Origin: Takakia lepidozioides | Lineage: Eukaryota > Streptophyta > Takakiopsida > Takakiales > Takakiaceae | DNA length: 64,000 nt | Assembly (NCBI GenBank): GCA_030704615.1 | Contig: CM060731.1 | Span: 9,298,001-9,362,000 of the forward strand | Direction of reading: 5' to 3' | In this document: positions 12,150 through 24,327 of the stretch, in pieces | Numbering within the stretch: position 1 is the first letter of the stretch | Layout of the letters: each line of letters begins with the position of its first letter | Notes under the pieces: generated by a model | What the model saw: only the letters and a program-made list of their open reading frames with translations | Told to the model about the DNA's origin: nothing | Database searches by the model: none | Position numbers and translations under genes: made by a program

Positions 12150-15100
12150 ATGGAAGGGGAGCAGAATGGGGAAGGCAAGAAGGAGGCGGTGGGGATGCTG
12201 CTGAGTAAGCCAACACCGTCGAGGCCGCAACTGAAATTACCGATGCGGAGTTCAGTGGAGTCTTATTATAACGGGTTTGATAGCCCCTTGTCCATGGCGT
12301 CGGGGCTCTTGGCTGATCAGGACTCTGAGCTCGATTCTAGATCATTCTCTACCCTCTTAGCTGGAGTGATGGCCGGCTCACCGACTTCTGATAGCATGGG
12401 GCAGAAACCAGTGACAACTGATACTGGAGCTGATATGACTATAGGAAATCGAAATGCTGGTATGGGGTCAACAGCAGGGGGCAGCTTTGCAGAGCGGCTG
12501 GCAGCTCGCGGAGCAGCAAATAAGGTAGTAGGGATGGACATCGGTGTAGGTGGCGCCCCCCGGCCACCATCTGCACGCATCAAATCCATGCCACCATCTC
12601 GCATTCCCATACCGCGAGCAGCTTATCTGACAATTCCCGCAGGCCTGAGCCCCACCACTCTCTTTGAGTCTCCAGTTCTTCTCTCCACATCTCAGGCACG
12701 TTGCTTTCCCTTCTTCTTTGACATCTATTGTTCACGGCTGAAAGCCAACTTGCACTGAATTTTCTGTATCTAAATTTAGGTTTAAATGCTTTTGTGGTCT
12801 TCTTTGGCCAGTCCCCAAGGATTTCAGTATACTTAAGTGTGGTATGTGGAATTCTTTCTTGTTAATTGTATGTGCTTATCTTTGCTAAAGAGAGTATTTT
12901 GCGGTAAGATCAAATCCTTGTTTGTGCTCATCTTTGGTAAAGAGAGTATCTTCTTCTATTGCTGGCTTGACAGTGGTCTGTAATTTCAATTGTTGAGGAC
13001 AGGCAGAGACGTCTCCAACAACAGGCACGTTTCAGCTGCCTCCTTTTCTTAATAATGGAGGGCCACGAGCTTCAGTGATACCTGATGCCTCCAAGGGCAG
13101 GAGTTCAGACCAAGGGGGCTCTCCAGCCTTTGTATTTAAACCGTTTGTCAAAACAGTCTCACGAAATGCACTGTCACCTCTGGCGGGCATGGTACCTCTC
13201 ACCAAACTTGGCATTATTCAGAAAATAACGTTTGGGTTTGTTTTCCGGGAGCTTCTCATTTTCCTTATATTTATTTGCCTTAAAGTTGTCCCTAAAGAAT
13301 ATTGATCTCATCACATGGGACTCTTACTGGGGTTGTATAGTTTCGATCTTAGCGCTGTTCTTACAAGGCTTCATCTTGGTTGGTTCCCAACACATATTTT
13401 GAAAGGGGACAGATGTTCTGTTAACTCTGGACCTAGTTACTGACTTCACGCCGACTGCTATCCAACCTCATGGCTGACCCTTCTCATCATCCCCAATCAG
13501 TATGAACTGGCAAAGTGTTAGCTTATTAAGGTGGCAGGGGACAACTTGGTCATCTTTTGCTGGAAGACGGATTATAACTGACAAAATTTTAGAATTATTC
13601 AGTAATTCTAACCTCTCCCTACTTTGCTTTTGACTGGAGCTAAATGCAAACATGCCAAAGTATCTAGCATAAAGGTGTTTCACAGTTTTTCTTTGCGTTG
13701 TGTCCAAGCTGCTTGACTATTTAGCATGTATAGTTTTGGGGTGTCCGTTGCTTGAAGGGGGTGCATTATGCATGCTGTTCAATGTTGTCACTTAGGAGTA
13801 ATCCAGTATCCCTGATTAAGATTGTATGAGTTCGGGTTCATGTAAAACTGCAATAAAATCAAAGCTAGGAGCACTCACCTGTACTGTACCGACCTATCTG
13901 CATATGTGGCTAGTTTTTAAAGGGGTTACACAGGTATGTAATTTTCTTCCCCTATCATCCTCTGGCTCGCATTCTGCAGGCCATGTGTACTGACATGACA
14001 CATACAAATAAGATTTGCTTGGTCATGCCAGTATCATTGCTCACCGCAGATGGAAGGTCTGCATATTATCTAATTTCAATACATTGGCGGCATGCAGCCG
14101 AACTTTGGGCTGTGTGAGCAGCAAGCACAGGTGCACAGTCAGGCACAGCAAACTCATGCCCAGCAGCATCCTCCTCCTTCTTCAGGTCCCTCCGGTGCGC
14201 CTCCTGCTCCCACTACTACTCTATCTAGTACACCCCAGAATTTGCCACCTTTGCAGACGCTGCAGGTTCCAGCTCAGACCCAGCAGCAGCCAGGTTTTGT
14301 GGAGGCAGAGCAGAGTTCACAAGGCTCAGGTCAAGAGCAGCAAGCCCCTCCTCCTGTACCTGTGCCAGCCTTTTTGGAAAGGTTTTCGGAAGATGGCTAC
14401 AACTGGCGAAAATATGGGCAGAAGCAAGTGAAAGGCAGCGAATTTCCACGCAGTTATTACAAATGCACACAGCCTAACTGCCCAATGAAGAAAAAGGTAG
14501 AGCGATCGCCTGATGGGCAGGTGACAGAGATTGTGTACAAGGGTGATCACAATCACCCCAAGCCACAACCCTCACGTCGGTTGGCACTTAGTGGTGCTCA
14601 TCCCTTGCCTGACAGCTCGGGTCGGGAAGCAAGCCTTGGGATGGCAGGAGGGGACAGAACAGAAGGAGGTGGTAAGGGTGAACGGTCACGGGCTTGGGGC
14701 TTTCAATCCGGTGGAGCAGCCGGTCAGTATTTTAGTCACTCAATCCACTGAGAGGGTGTTGTTGGGGTTTTGTAACTGGCCTATAAACTTTCATGTGCTG
14801 GATGAGCATTCTGTCTGTACATTCAATGCCTTTTGTGGAGTCTTGTCTTCTTTTCAGTTGTATTTCAGTCTTGCAAGCAACCAATTGAGATGTCTGGAGC
14901 ACAATGCAGCAGGCTTTTGATTGGTGGTGAAATAAGAGTGGGCTGCAGATCGTGATGGCTCAGATGTCACAAGGGCACAGAATGGAGGGCGCTTAGCACC
15001 CACCTTGTCATTCCCGCTGGGAGCAACTGGCACTCCAGAGCCTTCATCCCCATCAACCAGTGATGATGAGGGGGAAGAAGGTAGCAAGCTGTCAATGGAG

Positions 15101-16704
15101 GATGGAGATGATGATGAACCTGATTCTAAGCGGAGGTACAACTCTTCATACTGCCATATTATGGAGTGGCTCTGGGAGTAACTGTAAATGAGTACCATAC
15201 ACTAGATAGCCCAGTGGTTAGGGCATAAAACCATTTCACTAGTGTTTGTGGGTTCACAACCAAAGAAGTCTGTTGAATGTCATAGAAGGGTGTGCACCTT
15301 CCCTTCAGAAGGCATTAGCCCTTCAGGATCAAGTGACACTATAAGTTACCCTTGCTTTGGTAAAAGTCCACCTTATTAAATGAGTACCAAGGTGTATGAC
15401 TTTACCTGGGTGATGGGTGGTGGTGTCCTCTTATTTTTTAGTAGTCTGTATGGGGGTGGTCTGTGCCTCACTCCCTGTGAGCCTCATTGCATGCCCTTGA
15501 GCCAGGGCTACTTACTGGAAGTAGTTTGTTTGTCTCCAGTTAAAGGGGTTTATTGGGAGTCAATACATATCTTGGACCTGAGCATTCATGTTGTGGCATG
15601 TTGAGAAACAGGAAAAAGGACAAGAAGTTGAAGGAGGTTGCTGTTGCACCTAGAACAATTAGAGAGCCCCGAGTAGTGGTACAAACGACCAGTGATGTAG
15701 ACATTCTGGATGATGGGTATCGGTGGCGCAAGTATGGCCAGAAAATTGTCAAAGGAAATCCTCACCCTCGGTGAGTTTAACTCTCCATGAGTCCTCTCCT
15801 ATTCTGTGACCTTCCCTTACCCTACGACAACTTGGCACCAGGGTCTTCGTATTTGCTTGTTTATAAACAGGTCATGTTGTGTTGTGGTTACTGACTTTGC
15901 CATTAAAGTCAGTCCAGTTCAGTGTCCTGCAAAGCTGAAGGCATGTAAGCTCCAGGTGATAAGTACAGTGTGATGGACTCCTTGAAGGTTATTGGATATT
16001 GTATATTGTTTGTGTTCATATATGTGTGGATGCCTGTTAGGAGAGGTCTTTCCTGCCAGTTTTGCCAAATTCAGTCAGAGCATCTCACTGACATTTGACT
16101 GGGGAACAGGAGCTATTACAAGTGTACAAATGTCGGATGCCCAGTTCGGAAGCATGTTGAAAGGGCATCAAATGATCCCAGAGCTGTGATCACCACATAT
16201 GAGGGGAAGCATAACCATGATGTGCCTGCAGCCCGCAATAGCGGTCATGATGTAGTACACCAAAGTGGGACGGTAGGGCTGGCTACCAGTACAGTGCCCA
16301 CTGCTGCCACTTCTCTGCAAGATCAAGGAGCTCGTTTTGGCAAGCACATGCCAATGTTTGGTCGGTTTCTTGAGGATGGATCAAGTAAAGCAGAGGAAAC
16401 TATTTCCAATGTGGATCTGGGGATGGGAATGGGGATGGGAGCACAGGTTACAGGAACTAGGGAGCAGGGAGCAAATGGGGAGGTTCCCACTACCATGGCA
16501 CTACGGCTGTCAGCCTCCATGGGCCACTCCAATTATAGTGATAGGCCGGGGCAAGATAGAGACTTCTATGACCATGGGTCAAACTTAGTTGCAAGGCTCA
16601 AGCAAGAACAACCGGAAATGGCATCAGAACATAGTCTTGCATCTTCGCTCTCATCCATGTTTCATCAAAACTTAGCTGCCGGTGTAGGTTCGCGTCCACC
16701 TTGA
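12150..16704 (+). CDS. group I WRKY transcription factor with two WRKY domains, six exons
   Basis: Exons: 12150-12695, 13003-13191, 14098-14722, 14949-15135, 15606-15770, 16110-16704. They join in phase to 768 residues. The N-terminal part has the group I motif [14 protein letters not shown] followed by [10 protein letters not shown], the proline-directed kinase-site region seen in WRKY33-type proteins. The N-terminal domain has [20 protein letters not shown] with zinc spacing C-X4-C-X22-HXH. The C-terminal domain has [20 protein letters not shown] with C-X4-C-X23-HXH. The intron inside the C-terminal domain splits the PR codon, the classical WRKY intron position. In this family the C-terminal domain binds W-box DNA (TTGAC core) in the nucleus, commonly in stress and developmental signalling. 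The acidic linker ([15 protein letters not shown]) and Gln/Pro-rich exon 3 start are probably disordered. Intron 1 uses a GC donor and intron 4 contains a SINE. Confidence 0.96.
15198..15377 (+). mobile_element. SINE with tRNA-like head, flanked by a perfect 12 bp target-site duplication
   Basis: The element lies in WRKY intron 4. Its head TAGCCCAGTGGTTAGGGC looks like a tRNA A box and GGTTCACAACC like a B box, spaced as in a pol III promoter. The direct repeat aaatgagtacca at 15186-15197 and 15378-15389 brackets the 180 bp body exactly. The 3' half (aaggcattagcccttcagg ... agtgacactataagttac) is homologous to the SINE at 36890-37167. The tail is short and not clearly poly-A. Confidence 0.82.
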
Positions 16705-17575
16705 GGTTGAACTATGATGCCTACTTTGTCCGCGCTGTGGTATGTATCTCATATCCTCGTTCTGGGCCCCACATGGTTGGGAGATTGGTATGTCAACTAT
16801 CACTGTGCAGATAGCATGGATCTCAGGGTGGATGTAAGTATGTCTTGTGATACATGTGTAGATAAAACTTTGATGCAGTATGCTTAGATTTTGCATGACA
16901 ACGTCTCACTGTAAATTAACAATGAAGAGATTACGTATTATAGTATTGCTGTGTGTGATGCAGTAGTATTGTGTTCTTTCATTTTGCAGATTTTGTGTTT
17001 TAGGTAAGTGAAGATTTTGAAGATAGTGTTTATTGTTCTTCCTCCTGCAGAATTTTCTGAATATACTATGGGATACAGATTCAGTTTTGGCACTTGTTTA
17101 TCAGGAACATGTCCCAAGTGCTATTAGTTTGCTGGAACATGGTGCTGAGAGTTGGTCTCATGGTAGCTGGTGACAGGACCAGATTGTTTAGAGTTTGCTA
17201 AGATCTTGATCTGTTCATCTTGCATTTTTTTATTTTTCAATCAAACTATATAATCCATAAGTTCAGAGTCATAGGCAGTGGAGGAACAGTGTCTTTGGAT
17301 TGAAACTCGTATGGTCCAACAGTTTATTACCTAAGTAAAACTATACAATCTATATGAATAATATAATAAGGTTACTTATATTCACATGTTTACAAACCAG
17401 AGTTGTGAGTATTGAAACTGGCTGCTGCAATATAAGCATATGGCAATGCAAGTGACATATCCATACGCCATATTCCATCGTGGATATAAATAATATTACA
17501 CAATATATTATTATTTGAATGTAGTGATTGCACAAATTTTCTATCCACAATTCTGTCCATCGTGATTTTTAATAC
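16705..17575. other. convergent intergenic region between WRKY and AKR1
   Basis: This region contains the 3' UTRs of the two convergent genes and AT-rich spacer. I see no coding sequence or repeat of note. Confidence 0.5.
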
Positions 17576-20457
17576 CTACTCTCCCTTGGTAGGGTCCCAG
17601 GCAGCTACCCAACCATCATCTAAACGATCCAGGGTGGCCATATGCTCAGGTGAAATGTTGAAGTCAAACACCTGCCAAGAACATATACATCAACATCAGA
17701 GTGAAATGTTCCCAGAGTCATGAAGAATAAAATGGGCAGATTGGTTTAGGAAAATTGAAACCTCCCAATTAATGTAGATGTTGCAAAAGATAAGTAAACC
17801 CGTGAAAGAAAACATTTGAAAAGTAGAACAAAAACTTTGCTGCATGAACAGAGATACTATGCTAATGTTTAAAGAAACCCTGAATATTTCATGTAACTGC
17901 AGACAATGACCACACAAACCCCATTCTGTATCTAATCCACACCCACCCATTTATCACTGAAATTACATCGCTGGTAGTAGAGCAGTAAGCAATTCCAAAG
18001 CTGAAGTAGAGTAAGTACTGAAGCTATGCAACCAATACCTGCGCATTTTCAAGGATGCGGCTAGGAGTGACGGACTTGGGTAACACCACAAAATTCTTCT
18101 GAATGCACCATCGAATGAGCAGTTGGGCAGGTGTCTTTTGGTATTGTGCTGCTACCTGCACAAAATTATCATGGTGCAAAGACACATTTTCCGTTACAGA
18201 TTGCTAGTGGTTTATACTAGTTGTATATATGATCTCTTCTGAATTTTGACAAACAAGCTTTCTCCTCAATGAAGAGGAGAGCAGATTATCAAGAATTCAT
18301 GTACTTCTAAACCATAGGTAGCGCGCTAGATAGTCCTCTCCTACCTCAGAACACATAACTTACTCAGCAATATGATGATTAGATGTCTCGAGCTACTGGA
18401 ATCTTCGCTAATGTAATGATAAATAAGCTCACAGTCAAAACGCTATATATTCAGGGGTAATATAATGGTAGCATCAGTTTAACTCTATTTTGGCTTGTCC
18501 CACCGGGTTATTCTTTCCCATTCACCTCTTATTAATATGTTTTTCAGAGCCGCTGTCCCATTTTTGGAAAGAAAAAAAAAACAATTTCAGACAGTAAAAA
18601 CTACACTACACACGAGAGAAAATTTCTTAGTGGTTGCAAGATGCCAGTACCTGCTGAAGGGTAACATCATTCAAGCGTCGACCCTGGGTCAGAGGAGAGT
18701 AGGCCTCCAATACAATATTCTCCGCTTCACAGAATTTTACTAGCTCTGACCGCGGGTTAAAAGGGTGAAGCTCCACCTGCCCAATAGTACAACTCCAGTC
18801 AATTTGTTAATTATTGGCTCTGTCCCGCAAGGGATAAGAGGCATTGTGGAGACATTGCCTAGGGGGAGAACTAGGCTTATCCATTTAGCCTAGTCTATAG
18901 AGGGTTGATGGGCATGATTCATGAAGCCGTGGAAAAAGTATAGAACAACAACCCCAAAATCACCGAAGGAAAGCGCAAGGACAGAGCCTCTTGTGGCGGA
19001 GCCGCTTCTTCACTTCCCTCCAGTGACTTCATGATGAATCTGAAGCTCATCTCTTCAAAAGTGTTTTAACATTTAAGGAGATCCAAGGAGATCTATGGAG
19101 ATTCAGACAATTAACATCTGCAAGCTGGTAGTACAGCTGTGGTAAAAATGCATACACAAGACAAGGTCTTCTCTTTTAATTCTTTCAGTAGAATAGTAGA
19201 CAAGAGACTTCCAGAGCAAGGCTGTACCTGATTTATCGAGGGGCGTATTTCACAGTGGTTGAAAAGCTCCTTTAAGTGATGGACACCATAATTGCTAACA
19301 CCAATTGATTTCGCTTTCCCACTCTTCAGAATCTTTTCCATTGCCTTCCATGTATCCAGCCGCTTGTCAATGGGAATAGGTGAATGCACCAAATAGAGGT
19401 CCACTGCGTATAACCCCCAAGATTTATTGAGTAGCACACTTTTATAGCATCGGATCAAGTCACTGAAGTGCAAAAGAATCTGGCCATTTATGAAAAAAGA
19501 AGAAGAGAAAGTAGTATCGTAAGGGGTAGTGATTGGGAGAGCGTTTACTACCACAATATGTAGGCCGATGTCACGATCCAAACACAAGAAGCAGCGAGGA
19601 GTATTGTGGAAGCTGTGGAACCAAAGACCACCTCATAGGGAAAGATTGCAACTGCATGCAATCCGGAACGACTGAAGCTAATTCCTCCTGAGAGCATTCG
19701 AAACTAATTCACTAAGCCAGTCCGAAAACAGGGACGGTCACGCATGCTTCTTGCCAAAACAGTACTACTTTCTCCAATCAGCAAAGAAAAGCATACCGTA
19801 ATCGAGTCCAAGCTCCTTCAGGCTGCGAGCAAAAGCACTAAGAGTATTTTCATAGCCATGATCCGAGTTCCACAGTTTGGTGGTCACAAACACCTCCTCT
19901 CTTGGAATACCACTATCCCTCACTGCTTTCCCTGCAAGATGACCATCGTTCAACATTTAAGCACCTGCCGACGTTCCATCTGTTTGCTTTACTCATCATA
20001 CAAGCCTACTGTTTTCGGAACAAAGAAACAGGGAAACCATGTGGCAAGAAAAGCACAGGCCACAATTCCTTCCCCAGCAGTATCGTAAGAGGGAGGGAGA
20101 GGGAAGTTAAGAAAATGGATCCAAGAAAGGCATTTCCACAAAGCACAAACATTTTCATGAAAGTACTTCAAAGTGGCAGAGATATCATCAGGCTTGCACC
20201 AGACAACCGGATATTAGCATCACATAAACCTACGCCGCTCAAAACATCGAAGAGAGATACATACCCACAGCTTGTTCGTTTCGGTAAATATGAGCACTAT
20301 CAATGTGCCGATATCCATTCTGCAAGGCCAGCGTGACGGCCTTTATCGCGTCATTAGGCGGTGCCTGATACACTCCCAACCCCAGCACCGGAATCCTCAC
20401 AGATGCCCCTTCATAACCCGCATTCTTCAGCTCCACCGTGTCGCCTATGGAGCTCAT
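17576..20457 (-). CDS. aldo-keto reductase, copy 1 (six exons)
   Basis: Exons in transcription order: 20457-20265, 19931-19797, 19403-19228, 18776-18651, 18155-18039, 17671-17576. They total 280 residues from the ATG at 20457. The AKR catalytic tetrad is visible: Asp and Tyr in [12 protein letters not shown], Lys in [13 protein letters not shown], His in VDLYLVHSP. The signature [20 protein letters not shown] and the C-terminal cofactor motif [16 protein letters not shown] are also present. The family folds as a TIM barrel and uses NADPH to reduce aldehydes and ketones. The short C-terminus resembles the 2,5-diketo-gluconate reductase-like and plant/fungal small AKR group; the substrate is unknown. 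The frame stays open upstream to 20832 and part of that extension ([10 protein letters not shown]) is conserved in copy 2, so an N-terminal targeting extension is possible. Confidence 0.92.
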
Positions 20458-21225
20458 TGTCGCTACAGCCTGCCGTCCTTGTCCCCGATATGCAGATTGC
20501 TGTACTTGTCTCGGATACGCGAAATGCCTAGGTGAACTCCTCCTAGTTGCGATCCCTTGCTGTGGATATGCGAAATGTCCGGGAAGATGAGCACTTATAA
20601 TAGCATAGCATAGTAGAGGGAACAATCTCCGGAAGCTACACCATCCGTCGTGTGATGCGTTAGAGAGAGAGAGAGTGAGAGTGAGAGTGAAGGTGGAGGG
20701 GAACCTTCGCCATGTCACACGTGTGAGGCATGTAGCAACGACAAGTGTAGATGTATCATTCATCCGGGTAGCATACCAGCTCGGAAGTGGTTGTGGGTTC
20801 AATCCACCGATTGGTGTCACAAACGTGTCCACCTTCCTGAACTGTCTGTTGTGGGTGTCTTACAACAATTTGAGTGACCAGGTCTGCAATGATGGGAAAT
20901 CTGAACGTGGTGGGAACTTTGGGCAGAGTGGGACACTGCAACGATGATCAATGTGGCAGCATATGCCTCAACGATCAACAACATAATCGAAGGTGGCAGA
21001 CGTTTCCCATGTTAGGGTCATTAGTACTTGCTGACAAGGGGGTCACCATGGAATGGGCTTCTTGCTGTAAGTGACAGGAGCTTTGGTATGGGACAGGTGA
21101 GCGTATCGACATTCCTCTTATCTGGTGATAAGTGTCTTTAATAAATTAGCAGGCGTTGTGATATGGCATTCCAGCTAGTCTGGTACGGCACAACATGTTC
21201 TAGTGAGGAAAGTGCTCTAGAGAGT
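20458..21225. promoter_or_regulatory. 5' flank of AKR1
   Basis: This segment holds the AKR1 upstream region, including a (GA)-rich tract at about 20664-20695 and a minus-strand frame open from 20832 into exon 1. The spacer from 20900 to 21225 shows no gene. Confidence 0.4.
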
Positions 21226-21284
21226 GAAAGATAGAAGGATGCCGGACCACTTCTAGACTTAAGTGGAAGAACAAGTTGCATATA
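21226..21284 (+). repeat. left inverted arm, outer segment
   Basis: This 59 bp pairs with 26826-26914 on the other strand, apart from the T/A-rich insert in the right arm. It is separated from the rest of the left arm by the nested TIR element. Confidence 0.75.
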
Positions 21285-22034
21285 AGGTAGTGGTATCTTG
21301 AAGTGTGCAACTCCTCAGAGGGTGTAGTGTCACAAAAATTATATGAGCAGAATAGCAAGTGAAGCAACAATCATTTGTGCAAAGCACATAATTTTCCAAT
21401 CATGGATGTATTATATATGAATTATCAAAATCAAAGTGCATATTATCCCACTACTGCTCAGTAGGTCCATCCTATAATGCCATATAATCCTCCTTGATAT
21501 GTGCTTTAAGTTGCCCTGAGTGCACAAGATGTGCACCTACAACTGCCCCAAAAATTAACAAAACTAGGCCATGTGCGGGCCCAAAAGTAACGGTCTCCCA
21601 ACGCGGGATTGGGCACATCACTTATGGAAGGACCCATAACTTTCCCATTCTTCCGCCATCCTTGGCAATGGAAGCATGATAAAAATGTGTGCACTGTAAC
21701 ACTATATAAAGTGCACCATGCATCCCATTGGCATTAATGCTTGGCTGCTGTATTAATTGGCCATTGTCCCAAAACACTCGCCTCCACTTTCAAAAACAAA
21801 TTAGGAATTTGAAATAAGAATCAATAGGCTGCTATGTAATTAGCTTCACTAATGCACCATTAAATAAGCCCCTTGTACTCCAAAACACCTCACATCGTAC
21901 CTAATCCAAAGCAATAATTAACCTTGAATCGCCTCCTTTACAAAAGTGCACAGTACTAGGATGAAAAGGGTGACTTCATTCATCAAAAATAGGGGACATA
22001 ATAAGGTCGCGCACACTTCTAGATGCCACTACCT
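21285..22034. mobile_element. nested 750 bp TIR element with TA target-site duplication
   Basis: The left terminus aggtagtggtatcttgaagt (21285 onward, continuing to gtgc at 21308) is inverted at 22011-22034 with 22 of 24 positions matching. TA is duplicated at 21283-21284 and 22035-22036. Removing the element restores ttgcaTAgcaataaaag, which matches the uninterrupted right arm (ttgcacatagcaataaaag reversed). So the right arm serves as an empty-site control. The interior has no long open frame. A TA duplication fits Tc1/mariner-like elements, but the termini are not the usual plant Stowaway sequence, so the superfamily is uncertain. Confidence 0.8.
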
Positions 22035-22036
22035 TA

Positions 22037-22297
22037 GCAATAAAAGATTTAATAGTTTATCTTTATATTTTAATTATATTTTAGTTATTTTTAGTATTCA
22101 TCTTTTTAGTCATAACTTAAAGTAGAATCATTAAAAGTTATATTACTGTAAATATTAAATCAACACATATTTACTATTAAAAATAATAAAAAATTATTCA
22201 AAATTTTAACTTTTATACAACCACTCACTTGTAACTACAAGCTCTTAAACATGTAACAATCAGGTATATTATATATTATATATATATATATATATAT
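22037..22297 (+). repeat. left inverted arm, inner segment ending in (TA)n
   Basis: This 260 bp is an imperfect inverted copy of 26574-26824. Shared phrases include agtttatcttcatattttaa, atcattaaaagttatattac and acttttatacaaccagtcac, with small differences. It ends in a TA dinucleotide run at 22266-22297. Confidence 0.78.
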
Positions 22298-22418
22298 TCA
22301 AAAATCTATCACACAACATTCAGTCTCACTTTCATTTTCCAAACATCTAAAGATTGGACATGTATTTCTAAGTACTAAGTATTTCAATCTATTTTTTCTT
22401 TCTATTGTAATTAATTAA

Positions 22419-22556
22419 GAGAGTCGGACTACAGGCAACATTGTCAAAAACTGTGAAAGATGTATAGAAATGTTGGAAGAGGCTAAGCGAGATCATGAGA
22501 GACTTGAAAACTCTAAAAGCAAAGAATATTTCCTAAGGGAAATAGAAAAAATATGA
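22419..22556 (+). other. exon-like charged open stretch inside the palindromic element
   Basis: A 45-codon open stretch beginning ESRTTGNIVKNCERC and ending YFLREIEKI plus TGA follows a pyrimidine tract and an AG (ttaattaag) resembling a splice acceptor. It is rich in Glu, Lys and Arg like a coiled coil, while the surrounding DNA is very AT-rich and full of stops. It has no ATG start of its own. It may be a captured gene fragment or a transposase remnant. I do not recognise the family. Confidence 0.35.
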
Positions 22557-22755
22557 ACTACTATAATAAATTTATCAACTTTGGTTATTATATTTATGAA
22601 TCACATATACTATTTATTGGTATGTACCGACAAAATTGGTAAGCTGTCATCATTTACTATAATTAAAACAAAACTTTATTTTTGATAAACGTTCATACGT
22701 CCATTTGTAATGCACCGACATCATTTTTTGAAATAAACCTTTACGTGTTAGTACC
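22556..22755 (+). repeat. 200 bp direct repeat, left copy, flanking the satellite array
   Basis: This segment (actatttattggtatgtacc ... gtaatgcaccgacatcattt ... aataaacctttacgtgttag) is a direct repeat of 24328-24530 with scattered substitutions. The two copies bracket the hairpin satellite. Confidence 0.8.
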
Positions 22756-22794
22756 TGTGTTAAAAATAGAAAAATAGTAAGATATATATTATTA

Positions 22795-24327
22795 TTTATA
22801 ACTGCCCTTAGGACTCCTTAGGACTGCCCTAAGGAGTCTTAAAAGGGGGAAAATGAAAATATATAAATTATTATTTATAATTGCCTTTAAGACACCTAAG
22901 AGGGGATACAAATATATATGTGATTATTTATAATTACTTTGAAATGGAAAGACATAAATATTTGCCCTTAAGACCTATTTAGGCAGCGGGTTATAAGAAG
23001 GGGAGAATGGAAACATATAAATTATTATCTATAATTACCCTTAGTAAGAAGGGAAAAATTGAAAGATGTTAAGTATTATTTATAATTGCCCTTAGGACTC
23101 CTTAGGGCAGCCCTAAGGAAGAGGGAAAAATGGAAATTTATAAATTATAGGATAAAAACATATATATTATTATTTATAATTACCCTTAGGACTTCTAAGG
23201 ATAGTCCTAGGGAGTCCTAAGAGGAGAAAAATGGAAAGACATAAATAATTGCCCTTTAAGACCCATTTATGCAACCTAAGGAATTATAAAAAGAAAAAAA
23301 TGGAAACATATAATTATTATATATAATTGCCCTTAGGACTCCTTAGGACTGCCCTAAGGAGTCCTAAGAGGGGAAAACGGAAATATATAAACTAATATTT
23401 ATAATTACCCTTAGGACTGCCCTAAGGCCCAGTCCTAAGAGAGGGGAAAAAAAAAACGTATAAATTATTATTTATAATTACCCTTAGGGCTTCATAGGAC
23501 AGTCCTAAGGAGTTCTAAGATGAGAAAAATGGAAAGACATAAATATTTGTCCTTAAGACCCGTTTAGGTAACCTAAAGGGTTATAAGAGGGGGGAAATAT
23601 AAACATACAAATTATTATCTACAATTGTCCTTAGGACTCCTTAGGGCCGCCCTAAGGAGTCCTAAGAAGGGGAAAATTGAAAGATGTAAATTACTATCTA
23701 TAATTGCCCTTAAGACTCCTTAGGGCGGCCCTAATGAGTCCTAAGAGGGGGAAAATAAAAATATAAAAATTATTATTTATAATTGCCCTTAGGACTACTT
23801 TAGGCCGCCCTAAAGAGTCCTAAGAGGGGGAAAATAAAAACATATAAATTATTATTTATAATTACCCTTATGACTTCTTAGGACTGTCCTAAGGACTCCT
23901 AAGGACTCCTAAGGGGAGAAAAATGGAAAGACATAAATAATTGCCCTTATGACCCGTTTCGACAACCTAAGGGGTTATAAGAGGAGGAAAATAGAAACAT
24001 ATAAATCATTATCTATAATTGCCTTTATGATTCTTTAGGGCCGCCCTAAGGAGTCCTAAGAAGGGGAAAATTGAAAGATATAAATTATTACGTATAATTG
24101 CCCTTAGGACTCCTTAGGGCGACCCTAAGGAGTCCTAAGAGTGGGAAAATAAAATGATATAAATTATTATTTATATTAGCCTCCTAAGAGGAGGGAAAAT
24201 GGAAAGATGTATATTTATAATTGCCCTTATGACTCTTTAGGACGGCCCTAAGAGTCCTAAGAGGGGAAAATAGAAAGATATAAATTATTATTTTTGATTG
24301 CTCTTAGGACTCATTAGGGCAAAAGTA
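22795..24327 (+). repeat. hairpin-forming satellite, about 20 units of roughly 73-93 bp
   Basis: Each unit has the order: ataattgccc, ttaggactccttagg, a 4-6 bp centre such as gccgcc, its complement ctaaggagtcctaag, aggggaaaat, and an AT-rich linker tataaattattattt. Most units therefore contain a near-perfect 15-17 bp stem. Unit starts can be read near 22799, 23084, 23177, 23323, 23401, 23474, 23622, 23701, 23779, 23859, 24014, 24094, 24220 and 24293. A distinct unit type (gacccgtttaggcaacctaa) appears near 22963, 23250, 23547 and 23937, giving a higher-order period of four to five units. Confidence 0.85.

Noticed and set aside
15198-15260. Functional tRNA gene
   Set aside because: A and B boxes are present but the sequence does not fold into a tRNA with an acceptor stem; target duplications and a shared 3' body show it is a SINE.
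20458-20832. Full upstream frame as part of AKR1
   Set aside because: Only the last ~25 residues are conserved in AKR2; the rest looks like open 5' flank with GA-rich sequence, so the ATG at 20457 was used.
22795-24327. CRISPR-like regular spacing
   Set aside because: Units are contiguous, diverged tandem repeats without unique spacers, and the surroundings are clearly plant nuclear DNA.
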